Notes: generated by a model from the letters alone, not told the origin. Shown: positions 17,353-27,157, numbered from the stretch's first letter. The stretch: 59,050 nt of DNA from Endomicrobium sp. (GCA_031286985.1 JAITTL010000030.1:1-59050); one strand, 5' to 3'. Numbers and translations are program-made.

Positions 17353-18363
17353 GTGGAAACAATTTTTGATTTCGAGCAACCTATAGTTGATATCGGCAAG
17401 AGAATTGATGATTTAAAAAAATCTTCGCAAGATGGTGGTGTAGATTTATCTAAGCAGATTAAGGATCTTGAAAAAACAAGAGATGAGTTGAAGCTGAAAA
17501 TTTATAATTCTTTGTCTTCTTGGCAAAGAGTACAAATTGCAAGACATCCGCAAAGGCCGTACTTTGGGGACTATATAAAGCTTGTATTTGAAGATTTTGT
17601 AGAACTTCACGGTGATAGGGTTTTTGGTGATGATAAGGCAATTTTGTGTGGTATTGCTAGGATAGGTGAAAGACAAGTTGTTCTTATAGGGCATCAGAAA
17701 GGTAGAACTTTAGAAGAGAATATGGATAGAAATTTTGGCATGGCACATCCTGAGGGATACAGAAAAGCTTTAAGGGTGATGAAGCTTGCTGAAAAATTCA
17801 ATAAACCAATAATAACTTTTATAGATACACCTGGGGCGTATCCAGGAATTGCAGCAGAAAAAAGGGGTCAGGCTGAGGCTATTGCAAGAAATTTAAAAGA
17901 AATGTCTGATTTGAAAGTTCCTATCATAAGTGTTGTGATAGGTGAGGGTGGTTCGGGTGGAGCTTTAGGTCTTGGAGTTTCGAATAAAATTTTATGTCTC
18001 GAAAATGCTTATTATTCCGTAATCTCTCCAGAAGGATGTGCCGCTATACTTTTTAGAGAAAGTTCAAAAGCCCCTGAAGCTGCAAAATTAATGAAATTAA
18101 CGGCTAAATATTTGTTGAGTTTAAATGTCATAGATGAGGTTATAAAAGAACCTCTTGGAGGTGCTCACTATGATTATGTAAAAGTAGCGTTGAATGTAAA
18201 AATTGCACTCAATAAGTACCTTGATGATTATGAAAAGCTTAGTGGTAAAAGAATCGCGGAAGATAGATATTTAAAGTTTCGAAGCATTGGTATTTATGAC
18301 ACTGTTTCAGTAGCTAAGCGTGGAGCAGTAAAACACAAAAAAATTGAAAAAATAGCGAAATAG
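17353..18363 (+). CDS. accA: Acetyl-CoA carboxylase carboxyltransferase subunit alpha
   Basis: AccA with AccD transfers CO2 from biotin to acetyl-CoA, the committed step of fatty-acid synthesis. The 336-residue protein has the N-terminal helix region ([15 protein letters not shown]), RPYFGDYI, the [10 protein letters not shown] segment, the oxyanion-type [14 protein letters not shown] motif and [10 protein letters not shown]. It begins with GTG at 17353, preceded by AGGA. The other subunits (accB, accC, accD) are not in this window. The aldolase gene follows after nine bases and is probably co-transcribed. birA at 29.6 kb could biotinylate the partner AccB. Confidence 0.95.
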   Translation: METIFDFEQPIVDIGKRIDDLKKSSQDGGVDLSKQIKDLEKTRDELKLKIYNSLSSWQRVQIARHPQRPYFGDYIKLVFEDFVELHGDRVFGDDKAILCGIARIGERQVVLIGHQKGRTLEENMDRNFGMAHPEGYRKALRVMKLAEKFNKPIITFIDTPGAYPGIAAEKRGQAEAIARNLKEMSDLKVPIISVVIGEGGSGGALGLGVSNKILCLENAYYSVISPEGCAAILFRESSKAPEAAKLMKLTAKYLLSLNVIDEVIKEPLGGAHYDYVKVALNVKIALNKYLDDYEKLSGKRIAEDRYLKFRSIGIYDTVSVAKRGAVKHKKIEKIAK

Positions 18364-18372
18364 GGGATTACC

Positions 18373-19386
18373 ATGGCGCTGGTTCCAACTAAGCAGATAT
18401 TGGAAGAGGCAAGGAAGGAAGGATATGGAGTAGGTGCATATAATGTTAACAATATGGAACAGATACAAGCAATAATGGCTGCTGCAAAGGAAACGCAATC
18501 TCCTGTGATTATACAGGCAAGTAGAGGAGCGTTAAAATACTCTAATTTTACGTATTTGGGATATTTAATGAAAGCTGCTGTTGTAGAAAATCCGGAAATT
18601 CCTGTTGCAATGCATTTAGATCATGGAAATTCTTTGGAGTCGGTTGTAAAAGCGATTGATCTTGGTTTTTCATCGGTTATGATAGATGGTTCTTTGATGG
18701 ATGATGGTAAGACTGTTTCCACTTATGAGTACAATGTAAAAATTACTCGTTCTGTTGTTGAATACGCACATGCCAGGGGTGTTTCGGTTGAAGCTGAAAT
18801 TGGAACGCTTGGAGGTTTAGAAGATGGTGTTGGTTCAGGAAAGATTCATCTAACAGATCCTCAAGAAGCAGAAAATTTTGTAAAAGAAACAGGGGTGGAT
18901 TCTTTGGCTATTGCTATAGGGACGTCCCATGGTGCATATAAATTTAAAAGAGAGGAAAATCTTGATTTTGATGTTTTAAAAAAAATTAGATCTTTAATAG
19001 ATATTCCGATTGTTCTGCATGGAGCATCGTCGGTTCCTAAAGAATTGGTTGACAATATGAATAAGTATGGTGGAAAAATGGCAGGAGCAATTGGTGTCCC
19101 TATTGCGAGTTTGCAAGAAGCAATTAAACTTGGGGTATCAAAAATCAACGTAGATACGGATGGAAGACTTGCGATTACAGCTGCGATAAGAAAAGTGCTT
19201 ATGGAAACTCCTGAAAAATTTGACCCAAGGGATTATTTGGGTCCTGCAAGAACTGCTCTTTCAGAACTTATCGTTTTAAAAATGAAAGCTTTTGGGACTG
19301 CTGGCCATGCAAAAGATTATGCTCCGAAAAGCCTTGAAGATATGAAAAAATTATATACCGTGCAAGTAGTTGAGAAAATGGACTAA
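18373..19386 (+). CDS. fba: Class II fructose-bisphosphate aldolase
   Basis: The 337-residue enzyme cleaves fructose-1,6-bisphosphate to two triose phosphates using a divalent metal. Metal and substrate motifs are present: HLDHGNS (about 80-86), the acidic AEIGTLGG loop, GTSHGAYK and VLHGASSVP, with NVDTDGR near the phosphate site. A GGGG-containing SD precedes the ATG. It sits directly behind accA. With gapA, pgk and pyk elsewhere in the window it belongs to the lower glycolytic pathway. Confidence 0.94.
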   Translation: MALVPTKQILEEARKEGYGVGAYNVNNMEQIQAIMAAAKETQSPVIIQASRGALKYSNFTYLGYLMKAAVVENPEIPVAMHLDHGNSLESVVKAIDLGFSSVMIDGSLMDDGKTVSTYEYNVKITRSVVEYAHARGVSVEAEIGTLGGLEDGVGSGKIHLTDPQEAENFVKETGVDSLAIAIGTSHGAYKFKREENLDFDVLKKIRSLIDIPIVLHGASSVPKELVDNMNKYGGKMAGAIGVPIASLQEAIKLGVSKINVDTDGRLAITAAIRKVLMETPEKFDPRDYLGPARTALSELIVLKMKAFGTAGHAKDYAPKSLEDMKKLYTVQVVEKMD

Positions 19387-19818
19387 GATTGTAAAGAAGT
19401 TCGTGTTGTTAGTGTCAAAGCTTCAAGAATTATCAAAATAGTTCAAAATTGCGGTATTAGTGATATTTGCTGTGTATGCAAATGATAATTATCAACTCTT
19501 TTAAACCAAATTTTTCATTTTGTTGTGTGTAGGCGTGTATCCTAGCCTTAACGTAATAATAACTCTCTGATTTTTCCCGTTTTTTGTTTTATTAGAGGGG
19601 ATGCGCATATCTTTCCCTTAACGCAATAGTAAATAGCAGGTTGTTTATTTGGTATAATACGGGAGTAGTTATGTACAGATCAAAGCTTATTTTCCAAGGG
19701 TCCGTGAGATTGTGCGCTTTACGTTAGTTTTAGAAAAATCGTCAGTTAGAGTGGGATTGTGCTGGTTTGTAGTGAATGTTATATAATGAGCTGAGTAAGA
19801 AGCTAAAAAGAGATATTG
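19387..19818. other. 430-base gap with no recognisable gene
   Basis: No frame resembles a known protein. The gap holds a short palindrome TGATAATTATCA (19483-19494), an imperfect direct repeat around 19535-19565 and 19603-19635 that shares TTAACGtAATAgTAA, an isolated extended -10 box (TGGTATAAT, 19650-19658) and a TATAAT at 19782-19787 that could serve comM. It may be a decayed gene or a control region. Confidence 0.35.
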
Positions 19819-21339
19819 ATGGTTTCCCTTATTTATTCTGCGGCGATCAACGGGATAGATGCAAGTATTGTCGAGGTTGAAACATATATTTCTTCTGGTA
19901 TGCCGATTTTTTCTATTGTTGGTCTTCCGGATACTGCAGTTAAAGAGTCTCGGGACAGAGTTGTAGCTGCGATGAAAAATTCAGGATTTGATTTTCCATT
20001 AAAAAAAATCACTGTCAATTTAGCTCCAGCTGATATAAAAAAAGAAGGTGTTATTTTTGATCTTTCTATGGCTTTGGGAATTCTTGCCGCAATGGGAAAA
20101 ATAAAAAGAGAAATTTTGCAAAGATTTTGCGCGGTAGGCGAATTGTCTTTAAATGGGAAAATAAGAAAGGTCAAAGGTGTTTTGCCGATTTCCTTAATTT
20201 TGCAGAAAAATAATATAGGAAATTTTATAGTGCCTTTTGTAAACAGGCAAGAAGCTGCGGTTGCTGGGAAAGTAAATGTGTACCCGTTCAGAACGCTTGC
20301 GGAAATTGTTAAATTTATCAATGGTGAATTGAAGAGTGATCCGTACGTATATAACGAGAAAGACATAGATGTGCCTGTTGAATCAGATTATGACTTTGCA
20401 GATGTGAAGGGGCAGCAAAACGCGAAACGAGCTGCAGAAATTGCTGCAGCAGGTAGTCACAACATAATAATGTCTGGGCCTCCAGGTTCTGGGAAAACTA
20501 TGATAGCAAAGCGTATTCCGGGAATACTTCCGCCTATGACTTTTGATGAAGCTGTAGAGACCACCAAAATATGGTCTGCAGTTGGGCGTTCTTTTGGTGG
20601 TGGATTGATACGACGTCGTACTTTTCGAAATCCGCATCATAATTCTTCAGCTGTCGCTTTAGCGGGAGGGGGAGTTTATCCCAAGCCAGGAGAAGTTAGC
20701 CTTTCTCATAATGGTGTTTTGTTTTTAGATGAGTTTATGGAATTCAAAAGAGATTCTCTTGAGGTTTTACGGCAACCTTTGGAGGATAAAGAAATAGTTG
20801 TTGCAAGAGCAAAAAATAGTTTCATTTTTCCAGCTTCGTTTATGCTTGTTGCCGCTATGAATCCTTGTCCTTGTGGAAATTTAGGGCATAGAGAAAAGGA
20901 ATGTGTTTGTAGCCCTCTTCAAATAAGAAGGTACCGGAGTAAGATTTCAGGGCCCTTGATGGATAGAATAGATATCCACATAGAGGTACCTGCTTTAAAG
21001 ATTTCTGAATTATTAAGTTTGGATAATAATGCTGAAAGTTCGGCTTGTATAAGAGAAAGAGTCATAAGAGCAAGAGAAATTCAAAACATCAGATTTAGGG
21101 GAAGTGGAATATATGCAAATGCTCAAATGCAGTCAAAAGAAATAAAAAAGTATTGTACATTGAGCGGTGATGCTTATGAAGCGCTTAAAATTGCAATCGA
21201 AAAATTGAATTTCTCGGCTAGATCGTATGATAAAATTTTGAAAATTTCAAGAACAATTGCTGATTTGGAAAGCAGCGATGAAATTAATGTAAATCATATA
21301 GCGGAAGCTATTAGATATAGAGTTTTCGACAGAAGCTAA
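19819..21339 (+). CDS. comM: ComM/YifB-type Mg-chelatase-like AAA+ ATPase
   Basis: The 506-residue protein has the N-terminal Lon-substrate-like ChlI domain (GLPDTAVKESRDRV), a Mg-chelatase AAA+ domain with Walker A GPPGSGKTM and Walker B VLFLDEF, the arginine-rich FRNPHHNSS region, a cysteine cluster NPCPCGNLGHREKECVC, and the C-terminal MG_ChlI_C helix bundle. In other bacteria ComM is a helicase that promotes branch migration during natural transformation. The ATG at 19819 is chosen over TTG at 19816; AAGAG lies upstream. dprA and cinA are also in this window. Confidence 0.93.
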   Translation: MVSLIYSAAINGIDASIVEVETYISSGMPIFSIVGLPDTAVKESRDRVVAAMKNSGFDFPLKKITVNLAPADIKKEGVIFDLSMALGILAAMGKIKREILQRFCAVGELSLNGKIRKVKGVLPISLILQKNNIGNFIVPFVNRQEAAVAGKVNVYPFRTLAEIVKFINGELKSDPYVYNEKDIDVPVESDYDFADVKGQQNAKRAAEIAAAGSHNIIMSGPPGSGKTMIAKRIPGILPPMTFDEAVETTKIWSAVGRSFGGGLIRRRTFRNPHHNSSAVALAGGGVYPKPGEVSLSHNGVLFLDEFMEFKRDSLEVLRQPLEDKEIVVARAKNSFIFPASFMLVAAMNPCPCGNLGHREKECVCSPLQIRRYRSKISGPLMDRIDIHIEVPALKISELLSLDNNAESSACIRERVIRAREIQNIRFRGSGIYANAQMQSKEIKKYCTLSGDAYEALKIAIEKLNFSARSYDKILKISRTIADLESSDEINVNHIAEAIRYRVFDRS

Positions 21340-21417
21340 AAAAGATAGAATATGTCTAAATAATTGCTTCGTTTTGGAAAATATCGAGCTTGATGTGCTA
21401 AAAATTGGGCGATCTTT

Positions 21418-21828
21418 GTGGAATATATGAAAAAGTATCTAAAAGAATTTGATAAACTGGTAAATATGTTTACGATTTTGCGGTCTGAAACGGGATGTAT
21501 GTGGGATAAAAAGCAGACGCATGAAACTCTTTTAAAGCATCTGTTTTCAGAGGCGAGAGAAGTTAAACAGGCAATAAGAAATAAAGATATGGAAAACCTT
21601 GAGGAAGAACTTGGGGATATTCTTCTTCAGGTTGTGTTTCATGCGCAGATTGCTAAGGATAATAAGCATTTTAATATTTCTGGTGTAATAGAAAAATTAA
21701 ATAAGAAGCTTATTCGAAGGCATCCGCATGTGTTTGGCAATCACAAAGCTGAAAGTGTAAAAGATGTTGATGCTATTTGGAAAAAAATAAAAGAAAAGGA
21801 AAAATTCCAAAAAAGAGTAACAAATTAA
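21418..21828 (+). CDS. mazG: Single-domain MazG-like nucleotide pyrophosphohydrolase
   Basis: MazG hydrolyses nucleoside triphosphates to monophosphates and cleans the nucleotide pool. At 136 residues the protein is one MazG domain, not the tandem form of E. coli. Metal-binding acids are visible in SEAREV and EEELGDILLQVVFHA, and the C-terminal RRHPHVFG and AIWKKIKEKEK segments are typical. It starts with GTG at 21418 and is followed 21 bases later by the membrane pyrophosphatase gene; both act in pyrophosphate metabolism (MazG releases PPi), which may explain the pairing. Confidence 0.88.
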   Translation: MEYMKKYLKEFDKLVNMFTILRSETGCMWDKKQTHETLLKHLFSEAREVKQAIRNKDMENLEEELGDILLQVVFHAQIAKDNKHFNISGVIEKLNKKLIRRHPHVFGNHKAESVKDVDAIWKKIKEKEKFQKRVTN

Positions 21829-21849
21829 AAAATAATTTAAGGAGACTGT

Positions 21850-24252
21850 ATGGTAAGTAAATTTTTTTCGTTGAAGAAGCTCGCAATATCTTTCGGATTA
21901 TTGTTTTTAGCTGAAAATTTGTGTTTTGCAAGCGAAGCAAGCTTGCTTATTCCAGATCTGGCTTCTGTGTGTTTTTTTGGAAATTCAATTGATGGTAGAT
22001 TATTATTAACGTTTGGTTTTTTTGTTTGTATTTTCGGGTTACTGTTTGGAATTTACCATTTTTTAGGTATCAAGAACCTCCCAGTTCACAAATCTATGAA
22101 ATCAATTTCGGAGCTTATCTATGAAACATGCAAAACATATCTTGCATCTCAGGGGAAATTTATCATTGTCCTTGAGGTGTTGCTTATAGCTATTATGGTT
22201 GTATATTTTGGATGTTTAGAACATTTTGGAGTAATTAAAGTCGCTACTATTGTACTTTGCAGTATAGTAGGAATTCTTGGAAGTTACACTGTGGCATGGT
22301 TTGGTATGAGAATCAACACTTTTGCAAATTCAAGAACAGCTTTTGCAAGCTTAAAAGGGAAACCTTTTCCTCTTTATGCAATACCTCTGCGTGCAGGTAT
22401 GAGCATAGGAATGGTTTTAATAAGCATAGAACTTTTAATAATGCTTGTTATCCTTATTTTTATTCCTTCAAATTTTGCAGGTGCGTGCTTTATAGGATTT
22501 GCAATAGGGGAATCTTTGGGCGCATCGGTGCTTAGAATAGCAGGTGGAATTTTTACAAAAATTGCTGATATTGGTTCTGATTTAATGAAAATTGTATTCA
22601 ATATCAAAGAGGATGATGCAAGAAATCCAGGAGTTATTGCAGATTGTACTGGAGATAATGCCGGAGATTCAGTAGGACCTACTGCAGACGGTTTTGAAAC
22701 TTATGGCGTTACAGGAGTTGCTTTAGTAACATTTATAGTTCTTGCTGTAAGTGATCCTGTTTTACAAGTGAAACTTTTGGTGTGGATTTTTGTAATGCGT
22801 TTGATAATGCTTGTTTCAAGTGCCCTTTCTTATGGAATTAATTCAATAATTTCAAAAATCAGATATGCTGCTACAGATAGAATGAATTTTGAGACCCCTC
22901 TCACATCTCTTGTATGGATAACATCAATAGTGTCAATAATACTAACTTTTGTAATTTCTAACCTCGTAATCGGTGATTTGGGTGATGGTGATCTTTGGTG
23001 GAAGCTTTCTCTTATCATAAGCTGCGGAACAATAGCGGGGGCTGTTATTCCAGAAGTAGTAAAAATTTTTACTTCTGTGAAAAGTGCTTTTGTGCAAAAT
23101 GTTGTGGCTTCTTCAAAACATGGAGGCGCATCCCTCAATGTTCTTGCAGGTCTTACGGCTGGCAATTTTAGTGCATACTGGATGGGCATTGCTATCATAG
23201 TTCTTATGGGTGTAGCTTATGCAATTAGTTTACTGGGACTTAGTGTAATCATGATAGCTCCAGCAGTATTTGCTTTTGGTCTTGTAGCATTCGGTTTTTT
23301 AGGTATGGGGCCTGTTACAATTGCAGTTGACTCCTATGGTCCTGTTACTGATAATGCACAGTCTGTATATGAGTTGTCATTAATTGAAAACATACCTAAT
23401 ATTGATAAAGATATTGAAAAAGAGTTTGGCTTTAAACCAGTTTTTGAAAAATCAAAATTATTGCTTGAAGAAAATGACGGAGCCGGAAATACATTCAAAG
23501 CTACAGCAAAGCCAGTACTTATAGGGACTGCAGTTGTTGGTGCAACAACAATGATTTTTTCAACAATTGTTATGCTTACTGATGGGCTTACAGCCGGCCT
23601 TGCAAATCTTTCTCTACTGCATGCACCTTTTTTATTAGGGTTAATTGCAGGAGGTTCAGTGATTTACTGGTTCACTGGCGCTTCCACTCATGCGGTAACA
23701 AGCGGAGCTTATAAGGCTGTTGAGTTTATTAAGGAAAATATAAAACTTGATGGTAGTTCTGATAGAGCTTCGACAGAAGATTCTAAAAAAGTTGTTGAAA
23801 TATGTACAAGGTATGCGCAAAAAGGCATGATAAACCTATTTATGGTTGTTTTTTTTATGACGCTTGCATTTGCATTTATTGAACCTTATTTTTTCATAGG
23901 GTATCTCATTTCGATAGCTTTATTTGGCCTTTTTCAGGCAATATTTATGGCAAACGCCGGTGGTGCATGGGACAATGCAAAAAAATATATCGAAGTTGAT
24001 TTGCATGAAAAGGGAACAGATTTACATAAAGCAACTGTTATTGGCGATACAGTGGGGGATCCATTTAAAGACACTTCTTCTGTTGCAATGAATCCCATAA
24101 TTAAGTTCACAACGCTCTTTGGGCTTCTTGCGTTGGAACTTGCCTTGGCGCTTGCTGCAGAAGGATCATTGAATATAGTTTTTGCTGTGGTATTCTTTGT
24201 TATTGCCTCCATATTTGTTGTGAAATCATTTAGAGATATGAGGTGTAAATAA
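21850..24252 (+). CDS. hppA: Membrane-bound ion-pumping pyrophosphatase, divergent type
   Basis: The 800-residue protein of about 16 membrane segments couples pyrophosphate hydrolysis to H+ or Na+ export. The substrate motifs are present but in a variant form: DIGSDLMKIVF instead of the usual DVGADLVGKVE, then EDDARNP, DNAGDSVGPTADGFETY, and a C-terminal GDTVGDPFKDTS acidic motif. Lys occupies the position (GNTFKAT) that is often Lys in potassium-independent enzymes. I recall similar sequences in Bacteroidetes and in the divergent, sodium-regulated group; the ion carried cannot be decided here. Confidence 0.93.
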   Translation: MVSKFFSLKKLAISFGLLFLAENLCFASEASLLIPDLASVCFFGNSIDGRLLLTFGFFVCIFGLLFGIYHFLGIKNLPVHKSMKSISELIYETCKTYLASQGKFIIVLEVLLIAIMVVYFGCLEHFGVIKVATIVLCSIVGILGSYTVAWFGMRINTFANSRTAFASLKGKPFPLYAIPLRAGMSIGMVLISIELLIMLVILIFIPSNFAGACFIGFAIGESLGASVLRIAGGIFTKIADIGSDLMKIVFNIKEDDARNPGVIADCTGDNAGDSVGPTADGFETYGVTGVALVTFIVLAVSDPVLQVKLLVWIFVMRLIMLVSSALSYGINSIISKIRYAATDRMNFETPLTSLVWITSIVSIILTFVISNLVIGDLGDGDLWWKLSLIISCGTIAGAVIPEVVKIFTSVKSAFVQNVVASSKHGGASLNVLAGLTAGNFSAYWMGIAIIVLMGVAYAISLLGLSVIMIAPAVFAFGLVAFGFLGMGPVTIAVDSYGPVTDNAQSVYELSLIENIPNIDKDIEKEFGFKPVFEKSKLLLEENDGAGNTFKATAKPVLIGTAVVGATTMIFSTIVMLTDGLTAGLANLSLLHAPFLLGLIAGGSVIYWFTGASTHAVTSGAYKAVEFIKENIKLDGSSDRASTEDSKKVVEICTRYAQKGMINLFMVVFFMTLAFAFIEPYFFIGYLISIALFGLFQAIFMANAGGAWDNAKKYIEVDLHEKGTDLHKATVIGDTVGDPFKDTSSVAMNPIIKFTTLFGLLALELALALAAEGSLNIVFAVVFFVIASIFVVKSFRDMRCK

Positions 24253-24310
24253 TAAAATTTTTTATACACTAACCGTGTTGCGTCAGTATTTTTATTGTAG
24301 AAAATAAAAA

Positions 24311-25000
24311 ATGAAATTTTTAAGAAATAGTTTCGCATTTTTATTAATACCTGCGGTTTGTGCTGCAGGGTATACTTTCGTTGAAAATTTTCTTTATTGT
24401 ATGGCTTTTAGTGGCAGTAGGTACACTTGTTTTTGGATAGGAGTTTTGGGTTATGTTGTATTTCAAGTTGTTTTTTACAGACCCATAAAAATTTATGTGT
24501 TTGGGCATGAGCTTTCACATGCTATCACTGGAATTTTAAGTGGCGCTAAAATTAAAAAATTTAGTGTTGGTAAGCAATCTGGAAGTGTTGCTTTAACTAA
24601 AGATAACATATGGATAACGTTAGCGCCATATTTTTTTCCGATATATACGTTAGCATTGATAATAGTTTACATTTTTCTAGGTTGGTTCATAAACATAAAA
24701 CAGTTTTACGAGTATTTTCTTTTTCTTATTGGTTTTTCAATAGCTTTTCATGTTGCTCTTACGGCATATATTCTTTCTATAGAACAGCCGGATCTAAAAG
24801 TTTATGGTGTGTTTTTTTCTTATATTGTAATTTTTGCAGTAAACATCATAACGTTTACTTTGCTTGTGTCTTTATCTTTTCCTGAGGGGATAAGTGTGAA
24901 GGGCATTCTAGTGCAATCGTATACTAATATAAGTTCTATTTATAAATTTATATTTCATGGAGTATTGGATATATGGTCAGCGTTTTTAAAGGCGAAATAA
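24311..25000 (+). CDS. Membrane metalloprotease-like protein with HELSH motif (M50-like)
   Basis: The 229-residue protein has about six hydrophobic segments. The HExxH zinc motif HELSH lies at residues 66-70 at the end of a membrane region and is followed by GILSGAKIKKFSVG, a pattern seen in M50/M50B membrane proteases (intramembrane or membrane-proximal metallopeptidases). No PDZ domain is present, and a clear second metal-ligand motif is not obvious, so activity is uncertain. Its 3' end overlaps the next gene, and the set of three overlapping genes to 26390 is probably one operon. Confidence 0.65.
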   Translation: MKFLRNSFAFLLIPAVCAAGYTFVENFLYCMAFSGSRYTCFWIGVLGYVVFQVVFYRPIKIYVFGHELSHAITGILSGAKIKKFSVGKQSGSVALTKDNIWITLAPYFFPIYTLALIIVYIFLGWFINIKQFYEYFLFLIGFSIAFHVALTAYILSIEQPDLKVYGVFFSYIVIFAVNIITFTLLVSLSFPEGISVKGILVQSYTNISSIYKFIFHGVLDIWSAFLKAK

Positions 25001-25578
25001 TTAGAAAAACATTCCATTTTTTGTCACTTGTATATGTTTTTGGGTATTGGTATCTGCATAAAATTTTGGTTGTTTTTTGTCTTATTATTACGATTATCAT
25101 TGTAATTTTATGGGAATATCTGAGATTTAAAATACCCGTCTTTAATAATTTTTTTACAAATAATTTTAAAAGTTTGTACAGACCGAGCGAAGTTAATAGG
25201 ATTACGGGTTTGGTATGGACGTTGTCAGGAGCACTGATTACAATTTTGGTATTTACTAACAGATATATGGTTTTTGCAAGCTTTCTTTATCTTGTCTTTG
25301 GCGACGCTGTTGCAGCTTTGATTGGCACGTCTTTTGGGAAACACAAAATTTTTGCTGGAAAAAGTTTAGAAGGAAGTCTTGCTTGCTGTTTAGTATGTTT
25401 TGCGGCTGGTCTTTTTCTTTTCAATTTGAAATTTGCAATAGTTGGCGCTATTGTGGCGATGTTGGTTGAAATGTTTGTAGAAGCGATTCCGCTGAAACTC
25501 AATGACAATTTTTATATGCAAATAATCAACGCTGGCATTTTGACCATGTTATCAAACATAATGATGTGGACGAAATGA
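24973..25578 (+). CDS. Dolichol/phytol-kinase- or CDP-lipid-synthase-like membrane enzyme
   Basis: The 201-residue membrane protein carries the family pattern GDAVAALIGTSFGKHKI followed by GKSLEGS, which in this superfamily binds CTP for phosphorylation or cytidylylation of a polyprenol, phytol or lipid head group. About six membrane segments surround it. The N-terminal IIRKTFHFLS segment also fits. The start overlaps the M50-like gene by 28 bases and its stop overlaps the next gene by four, implying translational coupling. The lipid substrate is unknown. Confidence 0.75.
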   Translation: MVSVFKGEIIRKTFHFLSLVYVFGYWYLHKILVVFCLIITIIIVILWEYLRFKIPVFNNFFTNNFKSLYRPSEVNRITGLVWTLSGALITILVFTNRYMVFASFLYLVFGDAVAALIGTSFGKHKIFAGKSLEGSLACCLVCFAAGLFLFNLKFAIVGAIVAMLVEMFVEAIPLKLNDNFYMQIINAGILTMLSNIMMWTK

Positions 25579-26390
25579 AAAAATTTATAATACTTGTATT
25601 GTTTTTGTATGCAACTGTGTATTCCATAAAGATGGTTCCCACATTATTTCATACTGTTAGACCAAAACAAGCGAAGCAATGTGAAAAAATTAATGTGGTT
25701 TTTAACAATAATTCCGACCAATCCACAGGTGAAATTTTGAGAATTCAAAAAAAAAGAAGTAGTGAAATTATATTGTATTCTTGTGGATCCAATCACGATA
25801 AAAAAATTGCTTTAACTTTTGATGATGGTCCTGGCCAATCGACAAAAGAAATTTTGCAAATTTTAAAGAAAGTGAATGCTAAAGCTACATTTTTTATGCT
25901 TGGTGAGAGAATTCAAAAAAATCCTGAATTGGCAAAAGAAGTTTTTGCATTAGGTCATGAGATTGCAAACCACACTTATGAGCATAAAAATTTTTATGAT
26001 TATAATGGTGAAGATAAAATGCATGAAATGGAAAAGGGACTTTTAAAATGTGAGAAAATAATAAAAAAAATGCTCAATGTTAAGCCTTTTTTTGTCCGTT
26101 TTCCGTACGGATATGCAAAACATGATGCCATAAAAGTTGCAAGAGACAATGGTTATTATGTTGTGAATTGGAGTTTTGGGATCGACTGGGCCAAAATCGG
26201 TGCCGAGGAAATGCATAGAAAATACAAGCATGCCATTAGAAACGGGGCAATATTTTTGATGCACGATTTACCTAAAAACAGTAAAGTGTTACTATTTTTA
26301 GAAGCTTTTGTAAATGAGATTAAAGAAGCTGGTTATGAAATAGTTACACTAAGCAATCTTTTGAACATAAAGCCTGATAACGAAAAGTAA
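25575..26390 (+). CDS. Polysaccharide deacetylase (NodB domain), membrane-anchored
   Basis: The protein has an N-terminal hydrophobic signal or anchor (KKFIILVLFLYATVYS) and a NodB-type carbohydrate esterase 4 domain with TFDDGP, the metal site NHTYEHKN, the RFPYG motif and LMHDLP. Such enzymes remove N-acetyl groups from peptidoglycan or other cell-surface glycans. I use the ATG at 25575, which overlaps the previous stop (ATGA); GTG at 25566 is possible. A low-complexity linker (about 35-75) separates anchor and domain. All metal-binding residues are kept. Confidence 0.87.
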   Translation: MKKFIILVLFLYATVYSIKMVPTLFHTVRPKQAKQCEKINVVFNNNSDQSTGEILRIQKKRSSEIILYSCGSNHDKKIALTFDDGPGQSTKEILQILKKVNAKATFFMLGERIQKNPELAKEVFALGHEIANHTYEHKNFYDYNGEDKMHEMEKGLLKCEKIIKKMLNVKPFFVRFPYGYAKHDAIKVARDNGYYVVNWSFGIDWAKIGAEEMHRKYKHAIRNGAIFLMHDLPKNSKVLLFLEAFVNEIKEAGYEIVTLSNLLNIKPDNEK

Positions 26391-26407
26391 AACAACAGAT
26401 AAATTAC

Positions 26408-27118
26408 TTAAGACCCTATAATATATTCGGCTACAATAATGACAATTACTCCGGCAAACAGCATGAGCGATGTAGCTTTGTTTTTAGATTTATGTGTTTC
26501 AGGAATTAAATCCGATGCTGATAAGAAGATAAAGGACCCTGCTGTTGTCCCAAGTAGAGCTCCTAACGATGGCATAGATATATTTTTAAATAAGATCATT
26601 CCCATAATTGTTCCTATTGGCGTACAACAGGTTGTAAGGAGTGAAAAATTAAAGATCTTCTTTTTAGAAGCACCAGTATGTAATAAAATGCCGGCAATTG
26701 TTATACCATCTGGAAGTTTATGAAGAAGAATTGCAAGTGTTGTAAGAATTCCCAAATTAGAATTGGCCTCAAATACTACAGCAATCATCAAACCGTCAAT
26801 GAGAGAATGTAAAGATAATCCTATGATGGATGCTACATGCGTGTGATCAGAGCATTCGTTGTAATGACAGGGGTGAAAGAGAACAATAAATTGTAAAAAG
26901 AACATAACCAAAAAGCCTAAAAGAACATAAATTGATACGTTAGGGTTCAACTCAAAGCCATCTGGTATCAAATGAGCAAATGCGAGTGTAAGCATTACTC
27001 CTGCTGCAAAATTGATTATAAGAAAAGAATTTCTCTCCGACCACTTATGAAATGTTAATACAATTAACGCCCCAATCATTGCAGCGCTCGCAGCTACAAG
27101 TGAATAAATAATTCTCAT
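26408..27118 (-). CDS. ZIP-family divalent metal transporter
   Basis: The 236-residue protein has about eight membrane segments and the two ZIP metal-binding helices: HSLIDGLMIAV (helix IV) and LLHKLPDGITIAG (helix V). A short hydrophilic loop rich in His and Cys (HPCHYNECSDHTH, about residues 82-94) sits between segments III and IV, as in many ZIP proteins. It likely imports zinc, iron or manganese, the last two being relevant to the iron-rich enzymes encoded upstream. It converges with the deacetylase gene and lies 39 bases beyond the pyruvate kinase gene. Confidence 0.88.
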   Translation of the reverse strand: MRIIYSLVAASAAMIGALIVLTFHKWSERNSFLIINFAAGVMLTLAFAHLIPDGFELNPNVSIYVLLGFLVMFFLQFIVLFHPCHYNECSDHTHVASIIGLSLHSLIDGLMIAVVFEANSNLGILTTLAILLHKLPDGITIAGILLHTGASKKKIFNFSLLTTCCTPIGTIMGMILFKNISMPSLGALLGTTAGSFIFLSASDLIPETHKSKNKATSLMLFAGVIVIIVAEYIIGS

Positions 27119-27157
27119 TTGTTCTCTTTATTTTTTAGGTTTTTAAATGGTGATGCT

